A stretch of DNA of 64,000 nt from Clostridium aminobutyricum (GCF_017255415.1 NZ_JAFJZZ010000001.1:372001-436000); one strand, 5' to 3'; positions 8,755 through 16,961 are shown, counted from the first letter of the stretch. Notes: a model not told the origin generated them from the letters alone. Numbers and translations are program-made.

Positions 8755-8776
8755 CTCCCAGTCAGTCAAATTTTAT
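8729..8776 (+). repeat. Dispersed repeat, copy A
   Basis: About 46 bases from AAGTCTTCTTCGAGGAGCTC onward match 63639-63684 with about seven differences. It contains the small palindrome GGAGCT-CTT-AGCTCC. The coding end and stop of the flavin reductase gene lie inside it. Both copies sit immediately at the 3' end of a plus-strand gene and beside a terminator. Confidence 0.7.
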
Positions 8777-8812
8777 AAAAAAAGCCAGAACAAATTGCGC
8801 TGGCTTTTTTAT
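8777..8812. terminator. Terminator between convergent genes
   Basis: AAAAAAGCCAG and CTGGCTTTTTT form an 11-bp stem around an 11-base loop. The A and T runs on both sides let it serve both the plus-strand operon and the minus-strand reductase gene. Confidence 0.85.
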
Positions 8813-8866
8813 ATAGAAACAGCGTATTAGACGCGAGATTCCGTTTTAATTGGTTGAAAAAAAGTG

Positions 8867-9529
8867 TCAAATTAATTGCTCCAATATATCTTTAGTTTCT
8901 GCCGAAAGCTTCCTATGAGATGCAATCTCTTTCCCCGCATCTTCAATGAGTTGAAGGTTTCTTAATAGTTTATTGTCTAATAATTCAGGTGAAGCGTTGT
9001 AAGCTTTTCCGTTCGTCGCATAGATTTCCCCTATTAATTTCATGTTCATTTTTTTTGCCACTTTGTTAATCCAAAGAGAGGTCACGTCAAATTCACTTTT
9101 ATCCGAAAATCCACAACTTGATATCATCATTAATTGAGGCGCAGTTGATTCTGACGGCTCTAATTGCTGATTACTTTCTTTTACACTATTTTTTGTTGAA
9201 TGTGGGCTTCCTATCATGGTCATGCGATCCATAAAAGTTTTTAGCATTCCGGATATATTACCAAAATAAACCGGAGATGCAAATGCAATGACATCCGCAC
9301 TTCCCATAAGTGTCAAAATATCAAACATATCATCCGATATGACACATTGTCCGGGACCCCTTGTCCAACAGATGTGACAACCTTTACAATGCTCTATTTT
9401 TAGCTCATTTAAGAATATATTTCTTGTCTCAGCTCCACCTGCTTGGGCGCCTTTTACAAGACTTTTTACAAGTACATCTGTATTGCCGTCTTTTCCTTTT
9501 GAGCTACCGTTAATTATTACAATTTTCAT
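8867..9529 (-). CDS. Flavodoxin-like NAD(P)H-dependent FMN reductase (iron-sulfur flavoprotein type)
   Basis: A 220-aa flavodoxin-fold protein. It opens KIVIINGSSKGKDGNTDVL, the FMN-phosphate loop, then has CKGCHICWTRGPGQCVISDD, where clustered cysteines resemble the compact motif of clostridial iron-sulfur flavoproteins, and FASPVYFGNISGMLKTFMDR. Such enzymes pass electrons from NAD(P)H to quinones, nitro compounds or oxidants. GGAGATGGTG precedes the ATG. Its promoter carries a perfect TTTAGTA/TACTAAA operator shared with the genes at 18165 and 20298. Confidence 0.88.
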   Translation of the reverse strand: MKIVIINGSSKGKDGNTDVLVKSLVKGAQAGGAETRNIFLNELKIEHCKGCHICWTRGPGQCVISDDMFDILTLMGSADVIAFASPVYFGNISGMLKTFMDRMTMIGSPHSTKNSVKESNQQLEPSESTAPQLMMISSCGFSDKSEFDVTSLWINKVAKKMNMKLIGEIYATNGKAYNASPELLDNKLLRNLQLIEDAGKEIASHRKLSAETKDILEQLI

Positions 9530-9546
9530 ATCACCATCTCCTATTA

Positions 9547-9606
9547 TACTAATTTAGTAGTTTACTAAATTACTTATATTTTAACAATACAGCGGTGATA
9601 AGTCAA
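9547..9606 (-). promoter_or_regulatory. Promoter with TTTAGTA palindrome operator (reductase gene)
   Basis: On the minus strand TTGACT (9606-9601) and TAAAAT (9583-9578) are 17 bases apart. Directly downstream is a perfect 9-3-9 palindrome, AATTTAGTA-GTT-TACTAAATT at 9551-9571. A repressor bound there would block the start site. The half-site recurs at 18130-18154, 20183-20210 and 20239-20259. Palindromes of this size fit MarR- or HxlR-type regulators; the regulator is not in the window. Confidence 0.75.
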
Positions 9607-9869
9607 TAAATAGATGCGATTAAGATATATTTGGCAATCTCCTACACTTAAGTGGTCGCCTAAGGGAACCTTTCCTTATTTGCCTAGCTTTTTTGAAGAG
9701 CAAAACGGACAGCAGAGAGAGCTGAGAGTAATAGGTATTGTTAATGGTTCCCTATCGGAGTGGCGAAGACACTTTTACAAATAAAGTCATGCCGTCTTTA
9801 ATACCTGGGGGTAGAAAAAGTAAATGGCGTATTAGTAATAACTTCTTGTTGACACGAGTCAATAATGTA
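9607..9869. other. Intergenic stretch with no recognised gene
   Basis: No reading frame here shows a family signature or a convincing ribosome binding site. The only structure seen is a small inverted repeat TTGAC-ACGA-GTCAA near 9849-9862. It may be a decayed coding region, but I cannot name a source. Confidence 0.4.
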
Positions 9870-9870
9870 A

Positions 9871-9984
9871 TGAAACATACCGCGACACTGCTTGTATGTT
9901 ATAATGAACGCAATATATTGATACAGCGTTGCTGCAAGGAAGCGTTCATTGAAACATGCCACGACGTAGCTTGCATGTTATAAT
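9871..9984. repeat. Twin hairpin repeat with compensatory changes
   Basis: Two 35-base direct repeats (9871-9905 and 9950-9984, about 83% identical) each fold into a 7-bp stem with a 13-base loop. Copy 1 uses AACATAC/GTATGTT, copy 2 AACATGC/GCATGTT, so an A-T pair is replaced by G-C on both arms. Between them AATGAACGC (9903-9911) and GCGTTCATT (9942-9950) form a third inverted repeat. The array directly follows, on the minus strand, the stop of the small gene at 9978-10100, and could be its 3' UTR or a small structured RNA. Confidence 0.65.
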
Positions 9985-10100
9985 TCTATTTTATTTATAA
10001 AGCTAACGCAGTCCTTACATATGTATCCACCCATAAACGAAATACTGCTATAACTTTTCCCGCATAGGGAGCATTCTCTGTTTGTAATTTGTTTGTTCAT
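9978..10100 (-). CDS. Small Gin/CsfB-like zinc-ribbon protein
   Basis: A 40-residue frame, too short for routine calling. It starts MNKQITNRECSLCGKSY and has a second pair in GGYICKDCVSF, so four cysteines sit in two CxxC knuckles about 15 residues apart. This spacing, with a hydrophobic residue before ICxxC, matches the Gin/CsfB family, which in Bacillus inhibits sporulation sigma factors. AGGTGA lies 5-10 bases before the ATG. A regulatory role is inference; a generic zinc-ribbon peptide is the alternative. Confidence 0.6.
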   Translation of the reverse strand: MNKQITNRECSLCGKSYSSISFMGGYICKDCVSFINKIEL

Positions 10101-10170
10101 ATGGTTCACCTGCTTTTATTGTGTTAAACACTATTTGAAATAACGAATGGAAGAAATAACTTTATTTGTA

Positions 10171-10192
10171 AGAAAATTTTACAAAATTTTCT
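10171..10192. promoter_or_regulatory. 22-bp palindrome upstream of the Gin-like gene
   Basis: AGAAAATTTT-AC-AAAATTTTCT is a perfect 10-bp inverted repeat, 70 bases upstream of the small minus-strand gene in a very AT-rich stretch. It could be an operator or simply AT-rich symmetry. No confident promoter boxes are seen. Confidence 0.4.
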
Positions 10193-10352
10193 AATTTTTT
10201 TCAACTATAATATTGTAAAATGTAATAAAAAATGAAATAAATGTAATTTTTTAGTAAATTAAGCAGAAATAGTTTGATATATACTTTTGAAGTATAACTA
10301 AAACTGTTGTTTTGGGTTAACTGCAAGTGAGAAAACAGCTGTTTTTTGCACA

Positions 10353-10380
10353 AAAATAGGATGCATGACTGCATCCTATT
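10353..10380 (-). terminator. Terminator of rqcH overlapping its stop codon
   Basis: On the minus strand AATAGGATGC and GCATCCTATT pair around a 6-base loop, followed by TTTTTG. The left arm begins at the rqcH stop codon. Confidence 0.8.
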
Positions 10381-12112
10381 TCGGTATCTGGGGATTGACA
10401 TATACTGTTTTATTGTTTGTAAATATCACCATGCCCGGTTTTGCACCGGATGGTTTTTTTACATGTTTCACAGGGACATAGTCTACCGGCACATTTTCAG
10501 AAGATTTTCCTTTGCTGTAATAAGCTGCAGCAGAGGCCGCTTCGAATAGGGCTGTTTCAGTAATCTCACGACCTTCTGTAAACAAAATCACATGAGAACC
10601 GGGAATATCCTTCACGTGAAGCCATAAGTCACGTCCAGTGGCCATTTTAAAGGTCAGTAAATCATTTTCTTTATTGTTTCTTCCAATTAATAGTTTAAAT
10701 CCGTCACTGGTTGTAAAGGAATAGGGTGACGGTTTTGTTTTTTGCGGTTTACCGAACTGTTTCCGCTTTTTTAAATAACCTGCTTCTACTAATTCATTTC
10801 GGATCTCCTCTATTTCTTCCAAGGATTCCGCATTGTTAATGTAGACGGCGATGGATTCTAAATAAGCAATGTCATTTTCCGTATCTTCCAGCTGTAATGC
10901 TTTTTCTTTGACAGCAGTCTTGGATTTTCCATACTTCTTAAAATAGGATTGAGCATTTTTTGAAGGGGAAATTTTATGATCCAGCGGGATGGAAATTTCA
11001 CTTTCATCGTAATAATTGAAGACGGTTACGCTGCTGTCTCCCGTTTTAAACAAGTGCAGATTAGCGGTTAATAATTCCCCGAAGAGCCTGTAATTTTCCG
11101 AGTTCTCGGCTTTCATCAGATCTTCAGAAAGACGCTGCTTTTTTAAATACAATTTATCCAAGCTGTTTTTCACTGCTTTCTCTAAGTCCATACTTTTTTG
11201 CTTCACTCTGCTGGTTGAAGCTTTATGGGAGTAGAAATATTCTACAGCAGCTGACATGCTATCAAATTCGATAGACGGATAGACGCCTTCCAATGCTTGC
11301 AGAGGGATGGCATGAAAATCAATAGGAGCATTTTCTTCGTTCACATAAACTCTTGGATGAACAGCAGGGTTATGCAAGTCTGCTTTTAATTGATATAAAT
11401 TTCTATAGACGATACCGGCCGTTTTATGGAAGTCATCATAACGATACGCTTCTTCTGCAATATCTTCCAATCCGCCTGCCAGCTGATCGGCAATAATCGG
11501 ACTGATTCCTTGTATTCCATTCAATATGGATTTGGACAGCTTATCCGGGGAGCATTGGCAGATGGTAATCAGGTCTTCTTCCGTCACTTGATTAAACGGT
11601 ATCTTATCTTGGGAAGGCGGATATTCATATAACTTGCCGGGAAGAATCTGCCGAACTCGGTTTACATCAATGGATATCCGTTTGATACTGTCGATGATTT
11701 TATTGCTTTCTGTATCGACTAATATAACGTTGCTGTGCTTTCCCATAATTTCAATAATTAGTTTTTTATTTACAGAGAATCCAAGCTCATTGACCGTTTC
11801 AAAGGGAATTTCGATGATCCTTTCACATTCCTTCTGTTCGATGGCAGTGATACGACCGCCTTGCAAATGCTTTCTCAGAAGCATACAAAAGGCCAGCGGA
11901 GCAGGGGGATTGGGGATGGACTCTGTAATCAAATGGATTCGAGCGCTGCTGCTGTTGCAGGAAAGAAACAGCTTGAAATTACCTTCTCTTGAATGTATGT
12001 GAAAAATGAGCTCTTCGCTTTCCGGTTGGTAGACTTTTTCAACCTTGCCTCCGGCGAGCTTGTTGTTTAATTCCTGTGCGATTGCATATACTGCAATACC
12101 GTCAAAAGCCAT
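10376..12112 (-). CDS. rqcH: Rqc2/RqcH (NFACT) ribosome quality control factor
   Basis: A 578-aa NFACT protein that binds peptidyl-tRNA-obstructed 50S subunits and recruits tRNA-Ala to add C-terminal Ala tails. The N-terminal NFACT-N domain begins MAFDGIAVYAIAQELNNKL, a long helical hairpin spans about 290-430, and the C-terminal NFACT-R domain includes GRDLWLHVKDIPGSHVIL. Older annotations call it fibronectin-binding protein FbpA. GAGGT precedes the ATG. It is divergent from yicC and ends in a terminator. Confidence 0.95.
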   Translation of the reverse strand: MAFDGIAVYAIAQELNNKLAGGKVEKVYQPESEELIFHIHSREGNFKLFLSCNSSSARIHLITESIPNPPAPLAFCMLLRKHLQGGRITAIEQKECERIIEIPFETVNELGFSVNKKLIIEIMGKHSNVILVDTESNKIIDSIKRISIDVNRVRQILPGKLYEYPPSQDKIPFNQVTEEDLITICQCSPDKLSKSILNGIQGISPIIADQLAGGLEDIAEEAYRYDDFHKTAGIVYRNLYQLKADLHNPAVHPRVYVNEENAPIDFHAIPLQALEGVYPSIEFDSMSAAVEYFYSHKASTSRVKQKSMDLEKAVKNSLDKLYLKKQRLSEDLMKAENSENYRLFGELLTANLHLFKTGDSSVTVFNYYDESEISIPLDHKISPSKNAQSYFKKYGKSKTAVKEKALQLEDTENDIAYLESIAVYINNAESLEEIEEIRNELVEAGYLKKRKQFGKPQKTKPSPYSFTTSDGFKLLIGRNNKENDLLTFKMATGRDLWLHVKDIPGSHVILFTEGREITETALFEAASAAAYYSKGKSSENVPVDYVPVKHVKKPSGAKPGMVIFTNNKTVYVNPQIPK

Positions 12113-12190
12113 AGTGTTACCTCGTTTTCAAAAAATTAAATTACCCTTAGCAATAAGTGGTAATCTATTGTATAATTACTATAACGCTTA

Positions 12191-12230
12191 AGTAGAAAAA
12201 TCATAAATCTTTGATTTGCAGATTTCTACT
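12191..12230. other. Hairpin in the rqcH/yicC divergent region
   Basis: AGTAGAAA (12191-12198) and TTTCTACT (12223-12230) form an inverted repeat, extended by ATC/GAT with a bulge, and an inner AAATC/GATTT pair. It lies between the divergent rqcH and yicC genes and may be an operator or an RNA hairpin. No function can be assigned. Confidence 0.4.
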
Positions 12231-12325
12231 GCCATATGCGCGTTTCAATGAGGCGGGGGACATCTTCACCTCGTTATATTAGTATAAAGTAAAGATGTGT
12301 ATAAATCAACCGAGGAGAGAAATCC

Positions 12326-13210
12326 ATGATAAAAAGTATGACAGGCTTCGGAAGAAGCGAATACAATGACGGTAAAAGGAACATAATTGTAGAGATTAAA
12401 TCAGTTAATCATAGATATGGTGATATCAGTATTAAGATGCCGAGACGTTACTCCTTTGCAGAGGACAAGGTCAAAAACGTCGTAAAAGAAATTGCACGAC
12501 GAGGAAAGATCGATGTGTCTATCATCGTTGAGAATATTACGGAAGATGACACGACTGTAAAATTAAACAGCATGGTGGCGAAACAGTATTATAATAACTT
12601 AAAGGAATTGCAGCAAGAATTCGGTGTAAGCGGAGATATCACATTGCAGTTCTTGGCTACCTTACCGGATGTCATGAAGGTGATCCCGGATGTAGAGGAT
12701 GAAGAAGCAATATGCAAAACTTTACTGATCCCTGTGAAGCAAGCTGCCGAAAAGCTGGATGAGATGCGTATCATAGAGGGAGAAAAACTGGCTGAAGATT
12801 TGATTATGCGTGCCGGATTGATCCGAGATTTCGTAAAAAAGATTGAGACCAGAGCCCCATCTGTGACGGTTGCTTATACGGAAAAACTCAGAGAAAGAAT
12901 GAAAGAATTAATCGGTAATAATGTAACCGTACCGGAGGACCGAATTCTGCTGGAAGCGGCCATTTTTGCAGACAAGTGCAGTATCACGGAAGAACTCGTG
13001 CGGTTAGACAGTCATATGATTCAATTAAACAACATTATTTCTAAAAGCAATCAACCGGACGGAAAGAAGCTGGATTTTTTAGTTCAGGAAATGAATCGCG
13101 AGGCGAATACAATCGGTTCAAAGGCAAATGACATTGAGATTACCAATCAGATGCTGGAGATAAAAAGTGAAATTGAAAAAATCAGGGAGCAAGTACAAAA
13201 TATTGAGTAA
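12326..13210 (+). CDS. YicC-family endoribonuclease
   Basis: A 294-aa YicC/YloC protein. It opens MIKSMTGFGRSE, the family hallmark, with EIKSVNHRYGDISIKMPR nearby and the C-terminal DUF1732 region KLDFLVQEMNREANTIGSKA. Members are hexameric RNases that cleave within RNA hairpins. GAGGAG precedes the ATG. It leads a yicC-gmk-rpoZ group, but remA, often found between yicC and gmk in Clostridia, is missing and a separate promoter for gmk is visible. Confidence 0.95.
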   Translation: MIKSMTGFGRSEYNDGKRNIIVEIKSVNHRYGDISIKMPRRYSFAEDKVKNVVKEIARRGKIDVSIIVENITEDDTTVKLNSMVAKQYYNNLKELQQEFGVSGDITLQFLATLPDVMKVIPDVEDEEAICKTLLIPVKQAAEKLDEMRIIEGEKLAEDLIMRAGLIRDFVKKIETRAPSVTVAYTEKLRERMKELIGNNVTVPEDRILLEAAIFADKCSITEELVRLDSHMIQLNNIISKSNQPDGKKLDFLVQEMNREANTIGSKANDIEITNQMLEIKSEIEKIREQVQNIE

Positions 13211-13224
13211 TTCAAGAAATTTAG

Positions 13225-13253
13225 TTGAAGCAGAAAACAATCTATGGTACAAT
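13225..13253 (+). promoter_or_regulatory. Promoter of gmk-rpoZ
   Basis: TTGAAG at 13225-13230 and TACAAT at 13248-13253 with a 17-base spacer, 38 bases before the gmk start. Confidence 0.65.
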
Positions 13254-13290
13254 GGATACTCGAATATTATACGACAAGGAAGGAAGATGA

Positions 13291-13899
13291 ATGGATAAGG
13301 GACATTTATTTGTTGTTTCCGGGCCCTCCGGTGCAGGAAAAGGAACAATATGCCAAAAAATAGTTGAACAAACTGATGTGGAACTGTCTATATCCATGAC
13401 TACGAGAGATCCGAGATCCTTTGAGGAACATGGGGCGAATTACTATTTTGTTTCAAAGGAAGAATTTTTAGAAACCATTGAGAATAATGGTTTGCTTGAG
13501 TATGCTGAGGTGTACGGTAATTTTTACGGCACACCAAAGAAACTGGTTATGGAAAAGCTTAATGCAGGAAGAGATGTAATTCTTGAGATAGATATTCAAG
13601 GAGCTATGAAAGTAAAGCAATCTTATCCGGGAGGTGTATTTATTTTTATCCTTCCTCCATCTATGACGGAGCTTCGTAAGCGCATTACAGGAAGAGGATC
13701 GGAGTCAGAGGATGCCATCAATATGAGATTAGGTGAGACGTTAAAAGAAGTATCTTATATTGACAAGTATGATTATTGTGTTGTGAATGGTGAACTGGAT
13801 GAGGCAGTAAACAGAGTGCAAGCTATCATAATAGCGGAACATTCGAAGGTATCTGAAAGTATTTACCATCTGATAAAGAAATACGAGGAGGAAATCTAA
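13291..13899 (+). CDS. gmk: Guanylate kinase
   Basis: A 202-aa enzyme that phosphorylates GMP to GDP with ATP. The P-loop SGPSGAGKGTIC lies near residue 10, followed by STTR-equivalent MTTRDPRSFEEHGANYYFVS (GMP binding) and EIDIQGAMKVKQ. AAGGAAG lies before the ATG. It is followed with no gap by rpoZ, linking guanine nucleotide supply to RNA polymerase omega in the usual order. Confidence 0.98.
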   Translation: MDKGHLFVVSGPSGAGKGTICQKIVEQTDVELSISMTTRDPRSFEEHGANYYFVSKEEFLETIENNGLLEYAEVYGNFYGTPKKLVMEKLNAGRDVILEIDIQGAMKVKQSYPGGVFIFILPPSMTELRKRITGRGSESEDAINMRLGETLKEVSYIDKYDYCVVNGELDEAVNRVQAIIIAEHSKVSESIYHLIKKYEEEI

Positions 13900-14094
13900 A
13901 TGTTATACCCATCAATTAACGATATTAAGAAAAAAGCGGATAGCCGTTATACTTTAGTAATTCTGGCGGCAAAGAGGGCGAGAGACATTATAGATGGAAA
14001 GCCTAAGCTTACAGAAGCAAAAACAGAGAAGCCGGTATCCATTGCTGCAAATGAAATTGCAGAAGATTTAATTACTTACAAGAGAAATAATTAA
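13900..14094 (+). CDS. rpoZ: RNA polymerase omega subunit
   Basis: A 64-aa omega subunit. It starts MLYPSINDIKKKADSRYTLV, then has AAKRARDI, the conserved helix that clamps the beta-prime C terminus, and ends shortly after. GAGGAGG lies within the end of gmk, and the ATG directly abuts the gmk stop. Length is typical of Firmicutes. Confidence 0.95.
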   Translation: MLYPSINDIKKKADSRYTLVILAAKRARDIIDGKPKLTEAKTEKPVSIAANEIAEDLITYKRNN

Positions 14095-14102
14095 TCAGAA
14101 TT

Positions 14103-14126
14103 AAAGCGGGTGTTATGCCCGCTTTT
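14103..14126 (+). terminator. Terminator of yicC-gmk-rpoZ
   Basis: AAAGCGGG and CCCGCTTT form the stem, followed by a short T run. Confidence 0.85.
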
Positions 14127-14129
14127 GCG

Positions 14130-14212
14130 TTACGTACCTAACCTCATTTGCACAAGTAAAGGTCTGGTAGGTGCTATACGGGAAGCCCCCAGCTTTAGCT
14201 GGAGGGGAATTC
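14130..14212 (+). mobile_element. Solo IS200/IS605-like right-end relic (omega-RNA-like 3' end)
   Basis: GGGAAGCCCCCAGCTTTAGC at 14180-14199 continues into CTGGAGGGG, forming a 9-bp hairpin (one bulged A). This GAAGCCCC...stem...GGGG shape is characteristic of the right end of IS200/IS605-group elements and the 3' end of TnpB guide (omega) RNAs. A second pairing, ACCTAACC with GGTAGGT, lies just upstream. No tnpA or tnpB remnant is seen. Either a decayed element or a solo RNA-like end; identification is by pattern only. Confidence 0.5.
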
Positions 14213-14371
14213 TTCCGTTAATATACAGGAAATATTCGTGTGGTATTGGTATTCATAAAGATAGTGAAAGGCAATTTGTGTATCAACTATTTATTCATAG
14301 TTTTACAATTTTCTTTAGAGTGGAAGACTTAAGTTATTGATTAAGACTTCGCATTATTTAAGGAGAGAACT

Positions 14372-14710
14372 ATGAATAGTAGTGCAATTCATGATGCAGT
14401 TGTAGTGAAAAACAAGGGCGAAATTAGAAGAATAGCGTTTCAAGACATCATTTATATTGAGAAAAGTCTCAGAAAAATATTTTTTCATCTATCCTCAGAG
14501 GTGTTTTGTACTTATGGCAAATTTGATATGTATGTAGTCGATTTACCAGAGGAATTTTATCTGTGCAGCAGAAGTTATATTATCAATCTTAGCAAAGTTA
14601 TCATCATGAAAGATCAAACGATTTATTTTGTGGACGGTAAAGATATCAGAATAGGCAGAGATAAGTTTTATGGTGCACGAAAGGCCTATTCGGCTTTTAT
14701 AGCTGAATAA
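14372..14710 (+). CDS. Stand-alone LytTR-type DNA-binding regulator
   Basis: A 112-aa protein made almost entirely of a LytTR domain: KGEIRRIAFQDIIYIEKSLR, then a FDMYVVDLPEEFYLCSRSYI segment and INLSKVIIM, the usual F-x-R-x-H/S-x-S-x-IVN-like core in variant form. There is no receiver domain and no kinase gene beside it. AAGGAGAG precedes the ATG. LytTR proteins bind direct repeats near promoters; the target is unknown. It is flanked by the IS-like relic and a terminator. Confidence 0.85.
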   Translation: MNSSAIHDAVVVKNKGEIRRIAFQDIIYIEKSLRKIFFHLSSEVFCTYGKFDMYVVDLPEEFYLCSRSYIINLSKVIIMKDQTIYFVDGKDIRIGRDKFYGARKAYSAFIAE

Positions 14711-14774
14711 ACGTGTAAAATTAATGAACTAGGTATGTTGTAAAGCTATTGAAAAATAGTTGATATACTGCAAT

Positions 14775-14805
14775 AAAAAACTTCGTATTTTGCGAAGTTT
14801 TTTAT
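14775..14805 (+). terminator. Terminator after the LytTR gene
   Basis: AAAAAACTTCG and CGAAGTTTTTT form an 11-bp stem around a 7-base loop; the sequence is symmetrical enough to work in both directions. Confidence 0.85.
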
Positions 14806-14873
14806 TATGAAGGAAGACTTTTTTATTTGTAAAGGAAATAGAAATTTAAATTTCATCATTTGCACTTTTTTTA

Positions 14874-14902
14874 TTGCAATTATAAGAGATTTGTAGTATA
14901 GT
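14874..14902 (+). promoter_or_regulatory. Promoter of rpsB-tsf
   Basis: TTGCAA at 14874-14879 and TATAGT at 14897-14902 with a 17-base spacer. It would give a leader of about 160 bases before rpsB. Confidence 0.65.
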
Positions 14903-14908
14903 GTTTGA

Positions 14909-15068
14909 TGGTTCTTTATGTAAAAAGAAATAGAAATAATTTCTGAACGATATAAAGAAACTAAATTTTATTATTTTGCACACCGGATGACTCAAAAGTA
15001 GGTGCCTTGCATGAAAGGTTATTTTTGGGATAAATCGCGGTGGAAGAAAAACCAGGAGGAAAATAAAA
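14909..15068 (+). other. Long 5' leader of rpsB
   Basis: The untranslated stretch between the predicted start site and rpsB contains a GC-richer block near 14980-15050 (CACCGGATGACTC, GGTGCCTTGCATG, AATCGCGGTGG). Long leaders before ribosomal protein operons often bind the encoded protein. I see no named motif, and no T-box antiterminator core. Confidence 0.35.
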
Positions 15069-15845
15069 ATGGCAGTAATTTCAATGAAACAATTACTAGA
15101 AGCTGGTGTACATTTTGGACACCAAACAAGAAGATGGAACCCTAAGATGGCTCCTTATATCTTCACAGAAAGAAACGGAATCTACATTATCGACCTTCAG
15201 AAGACAGTTCGAAAGATTGATGAAGCGTACGAATTCATGAAGGAAGTTGGAACTTCCGGAAAGCCGGTTCTTTTCGTTGGAACAAAGAAGCAGGCTCAGG
15301 CTGCTATCGCTGACGAAGCAAAGAGATGCGGTATGTATTTTGTAAACGAAAGATGGTTGGGCGGTATGCTTACAAATCATAAGACTATCGCAGGACGAAT
15401 CAAAAGATTATATGAAATCCAGGCTATGGAAGCAGACGGAACTTTCGAAAAGCTTTCCAAAAAGGAAGTTTACAAGCTTAAGTTAGAATTAGAAAAGCTT
15501 GAAAAATTCTTAGGCGGTATCAAGGAAATGAAGGGAATGCCTGGTGCATTATTCATTGTAGACCCTAAGAAGGAAAGAATCGCTGTTAAAGAAGCAAGAA
15601 TTCTTGGAATTCCAATCATTGGTATCGTAGATACAAACTGCGATCCGGATGATGTTGACTATATTATCCCGGCAAATGATGATGCAATCAGAGCAGTAAA
15701 ATTAATCGCAGGAAGAATGGCTGATGCTATTATTGAAGCAAATCAGGGAGAAAGCTTCGATGAAGGACCTGCTGCAGAAGCTGTAGTAGAAGAAGATGCT
15801 GCACCAACTTCAATTGAAGAAGTCGTTGCTGCTGAAGAAGCATAA
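15069..15845 (+). CDS. rpsB: 30S ribosomal protein S2
   Basis: A 258-aa S2 protein. Signatures: [36 protein letters not shown] and [18 protein letters not shown]. The C terminus is an acidic, Ala/Glu-rich tail. It binds the neck of the small subunit and is needed for S1-type mRNA handling where present. AGGAGGA precedes the ATG; tsf follows 45 bases later. Confidence 0.98.
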   Translation: MAVISMKQLLEAGVHFGHQTRRWNPKMAPYIFTERNGIYIIDLQKTVRKIDEAYEFMKEVGTSGKPVLFVGTKKQAQAAIADEAKRCGMYFVNERWLGGMLTNHKTIAGRIKRLYEIQAMEADGTFEKLSKKEVYKLKLELEKLEKFLGGIKEMKGMPGALFIVDPKKERIAVKEARILGIPIIGIVDTNCDPDDVDYIIPANDDAIRAVKLIAGRMADAIIEANQGESFDEGPAAEAVVEEDAAPTSIEEVVAAEEA

Positions 15846-15890
15846 AAACAGGATTGCTCCGTCCTAGCGAGCAAGAAGGAGGAAAAGATT

Positions 15891-16805
15891 ATGGCTGTAA
15901 CAGCACAAATGGTAAAAGAACTGCGTGAAATGACAGGCGCAGGTATGATGGATTGTAAGAAGGTTTTAGTTGAAACCGATGGAGATATGGATAAGGCTGT
16001 AGAGCTTCTAAGAGAAAAGGGACTTGCGAAGGCAGCAAAGAAGGCTGGAAGAGTTGCTGCAGAAGGTCTTGTTAAATTCGCTTTCTCTTCTGATGCGAAG
16101 AAGGCTGCGATTGTTGAAGTAAATTCTGAAACAGACTTCGTTGCAAAGAATGACGAGTTTGTTGACTTTGTTGCAAATCTTGCAGCAATGGCTTTAGATG
16201 CATCAGATACGTCGATGGAACACTTTATGGCTCAGGCTTATGAAGGCGAAGGAACCGTTCAGGACGCTCTTAACAACAAGATCGCTAAGATCGGCGAAAA
16301 TATGAACGTAAGAAGATTTGAACAACTGGCAGCTCCTGGCTGTGTATATGTTGGATATAGCCACAATGGCGGACAGATTGGCGTTGTAATTGGTCTTGAA
16401 ACAGAAGCAACTGCTGAAGAAGTAGCTGTAGTTGGTAAGGACCTTGCAATGCAGGTTGCTTCCATGAATCCTAAGTTCGTGGATGAAACGGGTGTTGATC
16501 CTGCTTGGTTAGAAGAAGAAAAGAAGATCGCTATTCAGTTACTTCTAAACGAAGGAAAGCCTGAAGCAATGATGGATAAGATTATTCCAGGTAAGATTAA
16601 GGCAATCTTAAAGGAAGTATGCTTAGTAGATCAGAAGTTCGTAAAGAATGGTGATTTAACAGTAAAACAGTATGTTGACGAAGTTGGCAAGCAAATCGGC
16701 AAGTCCATCAAGGTGGCATCCATGGTTCGTTACGAAGTAGGCGAAGGTATCGAAAAGAAAGAAGAGAACTTTGCTGAAGAAGTAGCTAAGCAGATTCAGG
16801 GCTAG
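15891..16805 (+). CDS. tsf: Translation elongation factor Ts
   Basis: A 304-aa nucleotide exchange factor for EF-Tu. The N-terminal UBA-like module reads VKELREMTGAGMMDCKKVLV, followed by the EF-Tu-contacting TDFVAKNDEF motif, a dimerisation domain and a second core copy. AAGGAGGA precedes the ATG. Normal length; ends in a clear terminator, closing the rpsB-tsf operon. Confidence 0.98.
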   Translation: MAVTAQMVKELREMTGAGMMDCKKVLVETDGDMDKAVELLREKGLAKAAKKAGRVAAEGLVKFAFSSDAKKAAIVEVNSETDFVAKNDEFVDFVANLAAMALDASDTSMEHFMAQAYEGEGTVQDALNNKIAKIGENMNVRRFEQLAAPGCVYVGYSHNGGQIGVVIGLETEATAEEVAVVGKDLAMQVASMNPKFVDETGVDPAWLEEEKKIAIQLLLNEGKPEAMMDKIIPGKIKAILKEVCLVDQKFVKNGDLTVKQYVDEVGKQIGKSIKVASMVRYEVGEGIEKKEENFAEEVAKQIQG

Positions 16806-16842
16806 TTTAAACGAATTTAAATGAATAATTCATAATTAATAT

Positions 16843-16875
16843 AGTAGCAAGGCTTTCGAGTCTTGCTACTTTTTA
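16843..16875 (+). terminator. Terminator of rpsB-tsf
   Basis: AGTAGCAAG and CTTGCTACT form a 9-bp stem with a 10-base loop, followed by TTTTTA. Confidence 0.9.
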
Positions 16876-16961
16876 TGAGAGCAGGATTCAGAAGTTATTT
16901 TTTATGAAATATAGGCAATAATACTATTTAACTTATGGACAATTAAAATAGGAGATACGAA

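Noticed and set aside
9738-9983. Open frame of 81 codons on the plus strand
   Set aside because: It runs through both twin hairpins, has no ribosome site or family signature, and overlaps the better supported Gin-like gene end on the other strand.
10201-10401. Minus-strand frame upstream of the small zinc gene
   Set aside because: It overlaps the rqcH end and terminator, is AT-rich and has no ribosome site.
14110-14340. Open frame of 76 codons after rpoZ
   Set aside because: It begins inside the rpoZ terminator and crosses the IS-like hairpin; no recognisable protein.
14980-15050. Possible T-box before rpsB because of CGCGGTGG
   Set aside because: There is no TGGNACCGCGG core, no specifier loop and no terminator hairpin.
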